Origin: Microbacterium terregens
Lineage (GTDB): Bacteria > Actinomycetota > Actinomycetes > Actinomycetales > Microbacteriaceae
Assembly (NCBI RefSeq): GCF_039534975.1
Contig: NZ_BAAAWH010000001.1
Span: 1,860,001-1,924,000 of the forward strand
Direction: 5' to 3'
DNA: 64,000 bases
Positions 1-8,523 of the stretch are shown piece by piece. Below the pieces are notes generated by a model. The model saw only the letters and a list, made by a program, of their open reading frames with translations. It ran no database searches and had not been told where the DNA came from. Numbering within the stretch: the stretch's first letter is position 1; the number at the start of each line of letters is the position of its first letter. Both the position numbers and the translations under genes were made by a program.

Positions 1-7
1 TGGCCGC

Positions 8-1624
8 GTGGGCCCAGCGGGATCGGCCCTGCAGACCGCGGCCGTGCACGACGACGCGTTCGCGCGCACCCGCGACGCCCAGGAGGCCCTGGCGAGCCGG
101 CTGCGGGAACGGCTGGCCGTCGCGGCGAAGGGCGGGCCCGACGCGTCTCGGGAACGGCACATCGCCCGCGGCAAGCTGCTGCCGCGCAATCGGGTCGCAC
201 GGCTTCTGGACGAGGGCAGTCCATTCGTCGAGATCGCGCCGCTGGCCGCCGAGGGACTGTACGGGGGAGACGCGCCCGGAGCCGGCGTCATCGCGGGCAT
301 CGGGCTGGTCCACGGTCGCCAGGTGATGGTCGTGTGCAACGACGCGACGGTCAAAGGCGGCACGTACTATCCGCTCACCGTCAAGAAGCACCTCCGCGCG
401 CAGGAGATCGCGCTGGAGAACCGGCTGCCGTGCGTGTACCTCGTCGATTCCGGTGGGGCGTTCCTTCCGATGCAGGACGAGGTCTTTCCCGATCGCGATC
501 ACTTCGGCCGGATCTTCTTCAACCAGGCGCGGATGTCGGCCGAGGGCATTCCGCAGATCGCGGCTGTGCTCGGCTCGTGCACGGCCGGCGGCGCATACGT
601 TCCGGCCATGAGCGACGAGACCGTGATCGTGCGCAATCAGGGCACGATCTTCCTCGGCGGGCCCCCGCTCGTCAAAGCCGCGATCGGTGAGATCGTCACG
701 GCCGAGGAGCTCGGTGGCGGCGAGCTGCACGCCACCCGATCGGGTGTGGTGGACCACCTGGCCGAGAACGACGAGCACGCCCTGGAGATCGTGCGCGACA
801 TCGTGGCGACGCTGCCCCTTCCGCCCGCGCCCGCGTGGGAGGTGATCGAGAGCGTGCCGCCGGCGGTGGATCCCGCCGACCTCTACGGGGTCGTCCCCGT
901 CGATGTGAACCAGCCGTACGACGTGCGCGAGGTGATCGCCCGGCTGGTCGACGGCAGCGCGTTCTCCGAGTTCAAGCGCGCGTACGGCGAGACCCTGGTC
1001 ACCGGCTTCGCGCGGATCCACGGGCACCCGGTCGGAATCGTCGCGAACAACGGTGTGCTGTTCTCCGAGTCCGCCCAGAAGGGCGCGCACTTCATCGAAC
1101 TGTGCGATCAGCGTGGCATCCCGTTGCTGTTCCTGCAGAACATCTCCGGCTTCATGGTGGGACGGGATGCCGAGGCGGGCGGCATCGCGAAGGATGGGGC
1201 GAAGATGGTCACCGCCGTCGCGACCACGCGGGTGCCGAAGTTGACGGTCGTGATCGGTGGATCGTTCGGCGCCGGCAACTATTCGATGTGCGGTCGCGCG
1301 TACTCGCCCCGGTTCCTGTGGACCTGGCCGGCGAGCCGGATCTCGGTCATGGGCGGGCTTCAGGCGGCGTCCGTGCTCTCCACCGTCAAGCGCGATCAGC
1401 TCGAGTCCCGCGGTGCCGAGTGGTCCGCGCAGGAGCAGTCGGATTTCGAAGCCCCGATCCGCACCCAGTACGAGGAGCAGGGCAACCCGTACTACGCCAC
1501 CGCCAGACTGTGGGACGACGGCATCGTCGATCCCGCAGACACCCGCGACCTGCTCGGACTTGCGCTGGACGTCGTCTCGCGCGCACCCCTCCCCGAACCC
1601 CGCTTCGGCCTCTTCCGGATGTGA
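8..1624 (+). CDS. acyl-CoA carboxylase beta subunit (methylcrotonoyl-CoA carboxylase-type)
   Basis: Carboxyltransferase subunit of a biotin-dependent acyl-CoA carboxylase; it passes CO2 from carboxybiotin to the acyl-CoA in the cytoplasm. Both crotonase-like halves are visible: [10 protein letters not shown] near residue 147 and [11 protein letters not shown] near 188 in the N half, [18 protein letters not shown] near 416 in the C half. Length (538 aa) is normal for the family. 3-Methylcrotonyl-CoA is the inferred substrate, because an acyl-CoA dehydrogenase, a MaoC hydratase and a CitE lyase follow. The reading frame is open to the left edge, so GTG at 8 is the first visible start, not a proven one. 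The end overlaps a possible GTG start of the biotin-carrying subunit by 4 nt, which suggests translational coupling. A propionyl/acetyl-CoA carboxylase is the alternative. Confidence 0.9.
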   Translation: MGPAGSALQTAAVHDDAFARTRDAQEALASRLRERLAVAAKGGPDASRERHIARGKLLPRNRVARLLDEGSPFVEIAPLAAEGLYGGDAPGAGVIAGIGLVHGRQVMVVCNDATVKGGTYYPLTVKKHLRAQEIALENRLPCVYLVDSGGAFLPMQDEVFPDRDHFGRIFFNQARMSAEGIPQIAAVLGSCTAGGAYVPAMSDETVIVRNQGTIFLGGPPLVKAAIGEIVTAEELGGGELHATRSGVVDHLAENDEHALEIVRDIVATLPLPPAPAWEVIESVPPAVDPADLYGVVPVDVNQPYDVREVIARLVDGSAFSEFKRAYGETLVTGFARIHGHPVGIVANNGVLFSESAQKGAHFIELCDQRGIPLLFLQNISGFMVGRDAEAGGIAKDGAKMVTAVATTRVPKLTVVIGGSFGAGNYSMCGRAYSPRFLWTWPASRISVMGGLQAASVLSTVKRDQLESRGAEWSAQEQSDFEAPIRTQYEEQGNPYYATARLWDDGIVDPADTRDLLGLALDVVSRAPLPEPRFGLFRM

Positions 1625-1656
1625 GCGACGTGCCTGATTCCCTCCAGTCCGCCGAG

Positions 1657-3567
1657 ATGTTCCACACCGTCCTCGTCGCAAACCGCGGCGAGATCGCGCG
1701 CCGCGTGATCAGGACTCTGCGCACTCTCGGCATCCGTTCGATCGCGGTCTACAGCGACCCCGACGCGGACGCTCCGCACGTGCGAGAGGCGGACGCGTCG
1801 TACCGGGTGGGTCCGGCTGCGGCCGCCGAGTCATACCTGAACGGTGCGGCCATCCTCGAGGCCGCCCGCGCGTCGGGGGCGCAGGCGATCCATCCCGGGT
1901 ACGGATTCCTCTCCGAGAACGCCGCGTTCGCGGTCGCCTGTGCCGCCGCCGGGATCGTGTTCATCGGTCCCGCGCCGCGTGCGCTGGAGGTGATGGGCGA
2001 CAAGATCCGTTCCAAGGCGCACGTCGCTGGCAGCGGGGTGCCGATCATCCCGGGCATCGACGCCGGCGGGCTGGCCGATGAGGAGATCGCGGATGCCGCG
2101 GCCGAGGTCGGCTACCCGCTCCTGATCAAGCCCTCCGCCGGGGGCGGCGGCAAGGGCATGCAGGTCGTGCGGGGGCCGGAAGACCTGCCGGAGGCGCTCG
2201 CGACAGCCCGTCGCGTGGCATCGGCCGCGTTCGGCGACGACACGCTGCTGCTGGAACGGCTCATCGAGCGACCCCGCCACATCGAGGTGCAGGTGATGGC
2301 CGACGCGCGCGGGCACGTCATCCATCTCGGCGAGCGGGAGTGCACCCTGCAGCGCCGCCATCAGAAGGTGGTCGAAGAGGCGCCGTCGCCGGTCATCGAC
2401 GAACGGACACGCGCCCGCCTCGGGATCGCGGCGTGCGCGGCGGCCGCGAGTGTGGACTACCTCGGGGCGGGAACCGTCGAGTTCCTGGTCGCGGCCGATC
2501 GCCCGCACGACTTCTTCTTCATCGAGATGAACACGCGACTGCAGGTCGAACACCCGCTGACCGAGCTGGTGACCGGACTGGACCTGGTCGAGATGCAGCT
2601 GCGGGTGGCGGCGGGCCAGCCGCTCGGGATCTCCCAGAACGAGGTGCGCATGAACGGGCATGCGATCGAGGCGCGCGTGTATGCGGAGTCGCCCGCGCGC
2701 GGATTCCTGCCCGCCAGCGGACCCGTGCTCGCGTGGACCCCCGCGCCCGACGTGCGCACCGACTCGGCCGTCGAGAGCGGAAGCGTGGTCACCGCGGATT
2801 ACGATCCGATGATCGCCAAGGTGATCGCGTACGGCCGTGACCGCGGCGCGGCTCTCGCGACGCTCGACCGGGCCCTGGGACAGACGGTGCTGCTCGGCGT
2901 GGACACGAACATCGCCTTCTTGCGCGCCCTGCTCGCCGAGGAGGCGGTGCGGGCCGGGGATCTGGACACCGGCCTGATCGACCGGATGCCGCCTTTCGTC
3001 GACCCGGAGCCCACCGGTCTCGCTCTGCGCGCGGCCGTCGCGGCAACCCCGCGCACCGAGGAGACGCGAGCGGCCGCATCCGGCACGCTCTGGCGGAGCG
3101 GCTCGGGCTGGCGCGCGGGCGGCGGCGCACAGCCGCGGCGCTCCCTCTTCGCGACGGACGCGGGCGAGATCCTCTCCGCTGAAGCGCCCGCTGATCCGCC
3201 CGTCGGCGCACGCACGGCCGTGGACGGGGACGGCGCGATCTGGGTGCACGCGGACGGTGTGACGTCGCGGCTGCAGCCGCTGACCCGTCGTGCGGCGATG
3301 CAGCGGCAACTGGCGATGAACGCCGGCCCGGCCGCGGCATCCCACCCCGAACTGCGCGCCCCGATGCCCGGTACCGTCGTCGCCGTGCACGTCACCGGCG
3401 GCGCTCGGGTGCGGGCCGGAGAGCGGATCGTCACGATCGAGGCGATGAAGATGGAGCATCCGATCATCGCTCCGCACGACGGAACCGCATCCGTGGAGAC
3501 CATCGTCGGTGATCAGGTGCATCGCGACCAGGTACTGGCCCGCGTCGCCGCCGACCCGGCCGAGTAG
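1657..3567 (+). CDS. acyl-CoA carboxylase alpha subunit (biotin carboxylase + BCCP)
   Basis: Biotin carboxylase fused to the biotin carrier domain; it carboxylates its own biotin with ATP and bicarbonate and hands CO2 to the beta subunit encoded just upstream. The N-terminus FHTVLVANRGEIARR is the family start; the ATP-grasp glycine loop KPSAGGGGKGMQ lies near residue 158 and EMNTRLQVEHPLTE near 291. The C-terminal EAMKMEHP places the biotinylated lysine at about residue 598 of 636. ATG 1657 is preferred because it begins exactly at the conserved N-terminus; in-frame GTG codons at 1621 and 1630 are alternatives, and 1621 would overlap the upstream stop as GTGA. A good Shine-Dalgarno is not obvious for either start. 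Confidence 0.9.
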   Translation: MFHTVLVANRGEIARRVIRTLRTLGIRSIAVYSDPDADAPHVREADASYRVGPAAAAESYLNGAAILEAARASGAQAIHPGYGFLSENAAFAVACAAAGIVFIGPAPRALEVMGDKIRSKAHVAGSGVPIIPGIDAGGLADEEIADAAAEVGYPLLIKPSAGGGGKGMQVVRGPEDLPEALATARRVASAAFGDDTLLLERLIERPRHIEVQVMADARGHVIHLGERECTLQRRHQKVVEEAPSPVIDERTRARLGIAACAAAASVDYLGAGTVEFLVAADRPHDFFFIEMNTRLQVEHPLTELVTGLDLVEMQLRVAAGQPLGISQNEVRMNGHAIEARVYAESPARGFLPASGPVLAWTPAPDVRTDSAVESGSVVTADYDPMIAKVIAYGRDRGAALATLDRALGQTVLLGVDTNIAFLRALLAEEAVRAGDLDTGLIDRMPPFVDPEPTGLALRAAVAATPRTEETRAAASGTLWRSGSGWRAGGGAQPRRSLFATDAGEILSAEAPADPPVGARTAVDGDGAIWVHADGVTSRLQPLTRRAAMQRQLAMNAGPAAASHPELRAPMPGTVVAVHVTGGARVRAGERIVTIEAMKMEHPIIAPHDGTASVETIVGDQVHRDQVLARVAADPAE

Positions 3568-3581
3568 GAAAGGACAGACCC

Positions 3582-4727
3582 ATGCACGACAACCTGAACG
3601 ACGACGAGCGCGAGCTCGCGGCTCTCGTGCGCGCATTCGCCGACGAGGTGGTCGCACCGCGCTCGTACGAGGCGGATCGCACTCACACGCTGCCGCTGGA
3701 CGTGGTGGCGCAGATGGGCGATCTGGGCCTTTTCGGACTGCCCTTCCCGGAGGAGTTCGGCGGCCAGGGCGGCGACTACTTCGCGCTGTGCCTGGCGATC
3801 GAGGCCCTCGGGCGGGTCGACCAGTCGCTCGCGATCACCCTGGAGGCCGGGGTGAGCCTCGGCGCGATGCCGGTCTTCCGCTTCGGCACCGACTCGCAAC
3901 GGAACGAGCTGCTTCCGGACCTCCTCGCCGGGCGGGCGCTGGCCGGATTCGGTCTCACCGAGCCGGAGGCGGGTTCCGATGCCGGCGCGACACGCACCAC
4001 GGCGCGGCTCGACGGTGGCGAGTGGGTGATCAACGGATCGAAGCAGTTCATCACCAACTCCGGCACCGCCATCACGCGATTCATCACCGTGACGGCAGTG
4101 ACGGGGGAGAGCGACGGCCGCAAAGAGATCTCCACGATCATCGTCCCCAACGGCACGCCCGGCTTCACCGTCGAGCCCGCATATGACAAGGTCGGATGGC
4201 ACGCCTCCGACACGCACCCGCTGACCTTTCAGGACGCTCGCGTGCCGGAGGCCAACCTCCTGGGAGAACGGGGCCGCGGCTTCGCGAACTTCCTGCACAT
4301 CCTGGATGAGGGTCGCATCGCGATCGCCGCGCTGTCGACGGGCGCCGCGGAAGGATGCCTGGAGGCCGCGGTCGACTACGCCAAGAAGCGCGTCGTGTTC
4401 GGTGAGCAGCTCTCCACGCGCCAGAGCATCCAGTTCATGCTCGCGCGCATGCAGCTGCGCGTCCACAATGCCCGGCTCGCCTGGCACCACGCCGCACGCC
4501 TGCGCGACGCCGGCAAGCCGTTCAAGGTCGAGGCGGCCATCGCGAAGCTGACCGCGAGCGACGCGGCGATGGACAACGCGCGGGAGGCCACCCAGATCTT
4601 CGGCGGCAACGGATTCATGAACGAGTACCCGGTCGCACGCCACTACCGCGACTCGAAGATCCTCGAGATCGGCGAGGGCACCAGCGAGGTGCAGCTCTTG
4701 GTCATTTCGCGGGCGCTGGGCCTGTGA
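3582..4727 (+). CDS. acyl-CoA dehydrogenase (isovaleryl-CoA dehydrogenase-like)
   Basis: FAD-dependent acyl-CoA dehydrogenase of 381 aa; in this operon it most likely oxidises isovaleryl-CoA to 3-methylcrotonyl-CoA, the carboxylase substrate. Visible family signatures are GFGLTEPEAGSDAGATRT near residue 126 (FAD/substrate region), LDEGRIAIAALSTGAAEG near 241 and QIFGGNGFMNEYPVARHYRD near 340, with the C-terminal ILEIGEGTSEVQ. The start ATG is preceded by AGGAAAGGAC at a suitable distance and lies 14 nt after the carboxylase stop. Acyl-chain specificity cannot be read directly; butyryl- or branched-chain acyl-CoA substrates remain possible. Confidence 0.88.
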   Translation: MHDNLNDDERELAALVRAFADEVVAPRSYEADRTHTLPLDVVAQMGDLGLFGLPFPEEFGGQGGDYFALCLAIEALGRVDQSLAITLEAGVSLGAMPVFRFGTDSQRNELLPDLLAGRALAGFGLTEPEAGSDAGATRTTARLDGGEWVINGSKQFITNSGTAITRFITVTAVTGESDGRKEISTIIVPNGTPGFTVEPAYDKVGWHASDTHPLTFQDARVPEANLLGERGRGFANFLHILDEGRIAIAALSTGAAEGCLEAAVDYAKKRVVFGEQLSTRQSIQFMLARMQLRVHNARLAWHHAARLRDAGKPFKVEAAIAKLTASDAAMDNAREATQIFGGNGFMNEYPVARHYRDSKILEIGEGTSEVQLLVISRALGL

Positions 4728-4740
4728 TGGGCGCCTCGGG

Positions 4741-4746
4741 TAGCGT
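4741..4746 (+). promoter_or_regulatory. -10 element TAGCGT, leaderless-type, for MaoC gene
   Basis: TAGCGT sits 7 nt before GTG 4754, inside the 3' neighbour of the acyl-CoA dehydrogenase stop. This spacing is repeated at many other starts in the window. It suggests an internal promoter of the operon and supports GTG 4754 over the earlier in-frame starts. Confidence 0.5.
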
Positions 4747-4753
4747 GAGCGCC

Positions 4754-5263
4754 GTGAACGAGCCACCGCCGCCGCAGCGGGAACACATCCAACGGGGACT
4801 GTACGTCGAGGAGCTCGAGGTCGGGGCGCGCTACCACCACCGCCCTGGCCGCACCGCGACCGAGGCCGACAACGTCCTCTTCTCGTCGTTGACCATGAAC
4901 ACGCAGGCACTGCACCTGGACGCCGCGTACTCGTCAGGACAGCCGTTCGGCCGGCGGTTGATGAACTCGATGTGGACCCTCGCCACGATGGTTGGGGCAT
5001 CCGTGACGCAGATCACACAGGGAACGCTGGTGGCGCAGCTCGGAATGACCGACATCACCTTTCCCGCGCCGCTCTTTCACGGCGACACCCTCTACACCGA
5101 GACCGAGATCCTGGACAGCCGGCTTTCCGGTTCCCGGCCCGGACAGGGGATCGTCACCATGCGCCACACCGGCCGCAACCAGGACGGTGCGGTGGTCGCG
5201 GTCGCCACGCGCGTCGCCCTGATGTGGTGCCGGGACGCGGCGCCGGGGGAGCGGGACTCGTGA
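4754..5263 (+). CDS. MaoC family dehydratase/hydratase
   Basis: Hot-dog-fold enoyl-CoA hydratase of the MaoC family (169 aa from GTG 4754). Its likely role here is hydration of 3-methylglutaconyl-CoA to HMG-CoA. The sequence RPGRTATEADNVLFSSLTMNTQALHLD near residues 33-57 contains the hydratase Asp/His-type region, and GRRLMNSMWTLATMVG follows. Known context: the mycobacterial genes Rv2502c-Rv2498c have the same order (accD1, accA1, fadE19, MaoC, citE). Starts at GTG 4724 or ATG 4727 would overlap the upstream stop; GTG 4754 is chosen because the conserved part begins just after it and a TAGCGT box lies 7 nt upstream. Confidence 0.83.
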   Translation: MNEPPPPQREHIQRGLYVEELEVGARYHHRPGRTATEADNVLFSSLTMNTQALHLDAAYSSGQPFGRRLMNSMWTLATMVGASVTQITQGTLVAQLGMTDITFPAPLFHGDTLYTETEILDSRLSGSRPGQGIVTMRHTGRNQDGAVVAVATRVALMWCRDAAPGERDS

Positions 5264-6072
5264 CCGCCCTGGAGCACGGTCCGGCGCTGCTGTTCTGCCC
5301 CGCCGACCGACCGGAGCGGTTCGCGAAAGCACTGCAGCGGGCCGACGCGGTGATCCTGGATCTCGAGGACGCCGTAGCGCCCGCGGCGAAGACCGCTGCC
5401 CGCGGCGCGCTGATCGAGTCCGAGCTCGACGCCGATCGGGTGATCGTCCGCGTCAACGCGCCCGGCACCGACGCCTTCGCCGCCGATCTGGCGACGCTGT
5501 CGCAGACGGACTACCGCACGGTGATGATCGCGAAGGCCGAAGGCGTCAAGCAGCTGAAGGCCATCGACCAGCGGTTCGCGATCGTCGCTCTGTGCGAGAC
5601 CGCACGCGGTGTGGCGGCCGCCGAGAAACTCGCCGCCCACGACCAGGTCATCGCTCTGATGTGGGGAGCCGAGGATCTCGTCGCGAGCCTCGGTGGCACG
5701 TCCAGCCGCAAGCCCAACGGGCGCTATCGCGACGTGGCACGTACTGCCCGCGCCCGCGTCCTGCTGGCGGCCGGCGCGCACGGGAAGGCCGCGATCGACG
5801 CGGTGCACCTCGACATCTCAGGGACCAAGCGCCTGGCGATCGAAGCGGCCGACGCCGCGGCATCCGGCTTCGCGGCCACGGCCTGCATCCATCCGACCCA
5901 GGTCGAGATCATCCGGGAGGCCTATCGGCCCGACCCCTCCGCGCTCGCCTGGGCGCGCGCGGTGCTCGCCGCGGCGGAGACCCAGCGCGGTGTCTTCACC
6001 CACGACGGCAGGATGGTCGACGAGCCGGTCCTCCGTCACGCGCGCGCGACGCTGCGGCGGGGCGGATCGTAG
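5260..6072 (+). CDS. HpcH/HpaI aldolase/citrate lyase family protein (CitE-like acyl-CoA lyase)
   Basis: CitE-like beta-hydroxyacyl-CoA lyase of 270 aa, shorter than true citrate lyase beta and without the other citrate lyase subunits nearby. Conserved parts are LLFCPADRPERF at residues 9-20, DAVILDLEDAVAP (Mg-binding Asp/Glu) near 27-40, VIVRVNAPGTD near 63, IVALCETARGV near 107 and MWGAEDLVASLGG near 133. From the related mycobacterial cluster, the inferred reaction is cleavage of HMG-CoA to acetyl-CoA and acetoacetate, finishing leucine breakdown. The GTG start overlaps the MaoC stop by 4 nt (GTGA) and has GGGGGAGCGG upstream, so the two genes are coupled. Citramalyl-CoA is an alternative substrate. 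Confidence 0.85.
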   Translation: MTALEHGPALLFCPADRPERFAKALQRADAVILDLEDAVAPAAKTAARGALIESELDADRVIVRVNAPGTDAFAADLATLSQTDYRTVMIAKAEGVKQLKAIDQRFAIVALCETARGVAAAEKLAAHDQVIALMWGAEDLVASLGGTSSRKPNGRYRDVARTARARVLLAAGAHGKAAIDAVHLDISGTKRLAIEAADAAASGFAATACIHPTQVEIIREAYRPDPSALAWARAVLAAAETQRGVFTHDGRMVDEPVLRHARATLRRGGS

Positions 6073-6085
6073 CTTCTGCCGAGCG

Positions 6086-6700
6086 CTAGCCCGTTGCTCC
6101 CGCGTATGTCAGCAGGCTGAGGCGTTCCCGCTCGTACATCATCGTGTGCGCCGAACCGTTCGCCAGGCGCTCTCCGACCAGGGGCAGCTCGCCACCGGTG
6201 GCGTGGCGGATCAGCTCCCGGATGAGCGCGCCATGTGTCACGACGATCACCGTCCCCACGGCCGGAGCCGTCGTACGGCGGGCGTCGCGGACGATGTCAC
6301 TCAGCGCTCGCAGTCCTCGCGCACGCAGCTGCGGCCACGGTTCGGCCCCGGGGATCTCCGCCGCGTGCCAGTCGCCCCAGCGTGTGAGGAACTCGTCGGC
6401 GTCGACACCCTCGGCATCGCCGTAGGATCGCTCCCGCATGCCGGGATAGGCACGAGGGGAGGGCAGCCCGAGCTCGTCCGCGATGATGGCGGCCGTCTCC
6501 CGCGCGCGCGACAGGTCGCTCGAGACGACGACCGGCGGGGCGAGGCCCCCGGACAGGTCCAGCTGGACGCGGAGTGCGGCCGCGGCATCCTTCGCCTGAG
6601 CCCGGCCGGTGTCATTCAACGGGATGTCAGTCGATCCCTGAACGCGCCGGGCACGGTTCCAGTCGGTCTCGCCGTGGCGGACGAGCGTCAGCAGAGTCAC
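6086..6700 (-). CDS. histidine phosphatase family protein
   Basis: Phosphoglycerate mutase-like phosphatase (204 aa). The catalytic RHG motif is in LVRHGETDWNRARRVQGSTD at residues 6-25; the second catalytic histidine is in VVTHGALIRELIRH near 153. RERSYGDAEG near residue 89 carries the conserved acidic residue. It is the second gene of a two-gene leftward unit: its ATG overlaps the Sir2-family gene by 4 nt. The substrate is not evident; the family includes sugar-phosphate, nucleotide-derivative and cobalamin-pathway phosphatases, and no cobalamin genes are near. The 3' end converges on the CitE gene with a 13-nt gap and no hairpin. Confidence 0.88.
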   Translation of the reverse strand: MTLLTLVRHGETDWNRARRVQGSTDIPLNDTGRAQAKDAAAALRVQLDLSGGLAPPVVVSSDLSRARETAAIIADELGLPSPRAYPGMRERSYGDAEGVDADEFLTRWGDWHAAEIPGAEPWPQLRARGLRALSDIVRDARRTTAPAVGTVIVVTHGALIRELIRHATGGELPLVGERLANGSAHTMMYERERLSLLTYAGATG

Positions 6701-7575
6701 CGTTTGAGCTTATGCGCCCGCGGTGAGGGGAGGGCGGGAAGCGCCTCGGCGAGCGCCTGGAGGACATCGCTGGTGCCCGCGTCGATCTTCACGCTCGCAC
6801 GGCTGTCGGCCCGCGTCTCGCCGCGGTTGACGATCACGATGGGCAGGTGCCGGCGCCGCGCCCGCTCCAGGAGGCGGATGCCGGAGTTGACCACGAGCGA
6901 GGATCCGGCGATGACGAGCGCATCGCTGCCGCGCACCAGCTGCTCGGCCTCGCGGAACTTCTCGGCCGGGATGTACTCGCCGAAGAAGACGACGTCGGGC
7001 TTGAGCATGCCGCCGCAGACCGTGCACACCGGAATGCGGAATCCCGTCGTGCTCTCCGGGAGCACGTCGCCGTCCGGTCCGAGCCGGACGTTCTCGGGCA
7101 CCTGGATCCAGGGGTTCTCGCTCTCGACCCGCAGCGCGAGATCGCGACGGTCGAAGACCTGACCGCAGTGCGTGCAGAAGATCCGCCGCATCGTTCCATG
7201 CAGTTCGACCACGCGGCGGCTGCCGGCGCGTACGTGGAGTCCGTCGACATTCTGCGTGATGACGCCGGTCGCGATGCCCTGAGCCTCCAGCGAGGCGAGC
7301 GCCGTGTGGCCGGGGTTGGGTTCGGCCGCCGCGAAGGCGCGCCAGCCCAGGTGGCTGCCGACCCAGTACCTCCGCCGGGCCTCCTCGCTGTTCAGGAACT
7401 GCTCGACGCTCATCGGCGTGCGCACGGGTGCCCCCCGGCCGCGATAGTCGGGGATGCCGGAGTCGGTCGAAATGCCGGCGCCGGTGAGGAGCGCGAGCTT
7501 GCGTCCGGACAGTGCGTCCACGGCCCGGGCGATCGCTTCGGCGGTCCGGGCATCCTGCTGCGCCACGGTCGTCAT
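6697..7575 (-). CDS. cobB: NAD-dependent protein deacylase, Sir2 family
   Basis: Sirtuin of 292 aa that removes acyl groups from lysines using NAD. All family motifs are visible: LLTGAGISTDSGIPDYRG at about 35-52, TQNVDGLH near 113-120, the catalytic His in ELHGT near 128, a Cys4 zinc site (CTHC near 139, CTVC near 191) and GSSLVVNSG near 230. The ATG start has GAGGGGGTGATCGC upstream. It is co-transcribed with the histidine phosphatase (4-nt overlap). The acyl preference cannot be judged from motifs alone. Confidence 0.9.
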   Translation of the reverse strand: MTTVAQQDARTAEAIARAVDALSGRKLALLTGAGISTDSGIPDYRGRGAPVRTPMSVEQFLNSEEARRRYWVGSHLGWRAFAAAEPNPGHTALASLEAQGIATGVITQNVDGLHVRAGSRRVVELHGTMRRIFCTHCGQVFDRRDLALRVESENPWIQVPENVRLGPDGDVLPESTTGFRIPVCTVCGGMLKPDVVFFGEYIPAEKFREAEQLVRGSDALVIAGSSLVVNSGIRLLERARRRHLPIVIVNRGETRADSRASVKIDAGTSDVLQALAEALPALPSPRAHKLKR

Positions 7576-7713
7576 GCGATCACCCCCTCGAGTTCGAGCC
7601 TGTGGTCAGAGTGTAGGCGGCGCGGTTTTCCGGGATGTTACGGATCCGCTCGGACCTGAGAGAGTGGGAGGGCGGTCCGGCGCCTCCGGTGGCGCGAAGG
7701 GACGGGAGCGCGG

Positions 7714-8523
7714 GTGAGGGTCATCGAGATTGCCGACGCGGCAGACGCGCGGCTGGCGGATTACCGCGACTTGACGGACGTCGCGCTCCGCCGGGTGCTC
7801 GAACCGGACGGCGGACTGTACATCGCCGAATCGGCGAAGGTGATTGGACGCGCGCTGCGGGCCGGTCACCGTCCACGCTCGGTCCTGGTCCAGGCGAAGT
7901 GGCTGCCGGATGTGACGGCGCTCCTCGGGGCGGACGTGGCGACCCCCGTGTACGTGGTCACACCGGCGGTCGCCGAGTCGCTGACCGGGTATGCCGTGCA
8001 TCGCGGCGCCCTGGCGGCCATGCACCGGCCACCGCTCGCGTCGGTGCTCGAGGTCGTGGCGGAGGCCCGCACGGTCGTCGTCCTCGATGACATCGTCGAT
8101 CACACCAACGTGGGGGCGGCGTTCCGCAGCGCCGCAGCCCTCGGCGCGGATGCCGTGCTCATCACGCCGCGCTGTGCGGATCCGCTGTACCGGCGAAGCG
8201 TCCGGGTGAGCATGGGAACGGTCTTCCAGGTGCCGTGGACGCGCCTGCCGGAGTGGGGACCTGCGCGGGAGATCCTCAACGACGCGGGATTCCACCTCGC
8301 TGCGCTCGCCCTCACCGACGACGCCGTCTCCCTGGACGAGTTCGCCGCGCACCGCCCCGACCGCGTGGCGCTGATGCTCGGTTCCGAGGGCGACGGGCTC
8401 AGCCCCCGGGCGCTGCAGGCCGCCGACACGATCGTGACGATTCCGATGGGCGGCGGCGTGGATTCGTTGAACGTGGCCGCGGCGAGCGCCGTTGCGCTCT
8501 GGGCTCTGCGGGAGCGACGCTAA
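7714..8523 (+). CDS. TrmH/SpoU family RNA 2'-O-ribose methyltransferase
   Basis: SPOUT-class methyltransferase of 269 aa that uses SAM to methylate a ribose 2'-OH in rRNA or tRNA. The knot motifs are present in order: NVGAAFRSAAALGADAV near residue 130, LMLGSEGDGLS near 220 and IPMGGGVDSLNVAAASAVAL near 245. An N-terminal substrate-binding segment (about 100 aa, with LYIAESAKVIGRAL) is typical of the family. GTG 7714 follows GGGACGGGAGCGCGG. The last 4 nt overlap the convergent SGNH hydrolase stop. The exact target nucleotide is unknown. Confidence 0.88.
   Translation: MRVIEIADAADARLADYRDLTDVALRRVLEPDGGLYIAESAKVIGRALRAGHRPRSVLVQAKWLPDVTALLGADVATPVYVVTPAVAESLTGYAVHRGALAAMHRPPLASVLEVVAEARTVVVLDDIVDHTNVGAAFRSAAALGADAVLITPRCADPLYRRSVRVSMGTVFQVPWTRLPEWGPAREILNDAGFHLAALALTDDAVSLDEFAAHRPDRVALMLGSEGDGLSPRALQAADTIVTIPMGGGVDSLNVAAASAVALWALRERR

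Noticed and set aside
1831..5808. Several long minus-strand frames under the leucine operon (1831-3657, 3513-5000, 5092-5808)
   Set aside because: Arg/Gly/His-rich products without motifs, fully covered by well-supported plus-strand genes; no ribosome binding sites.
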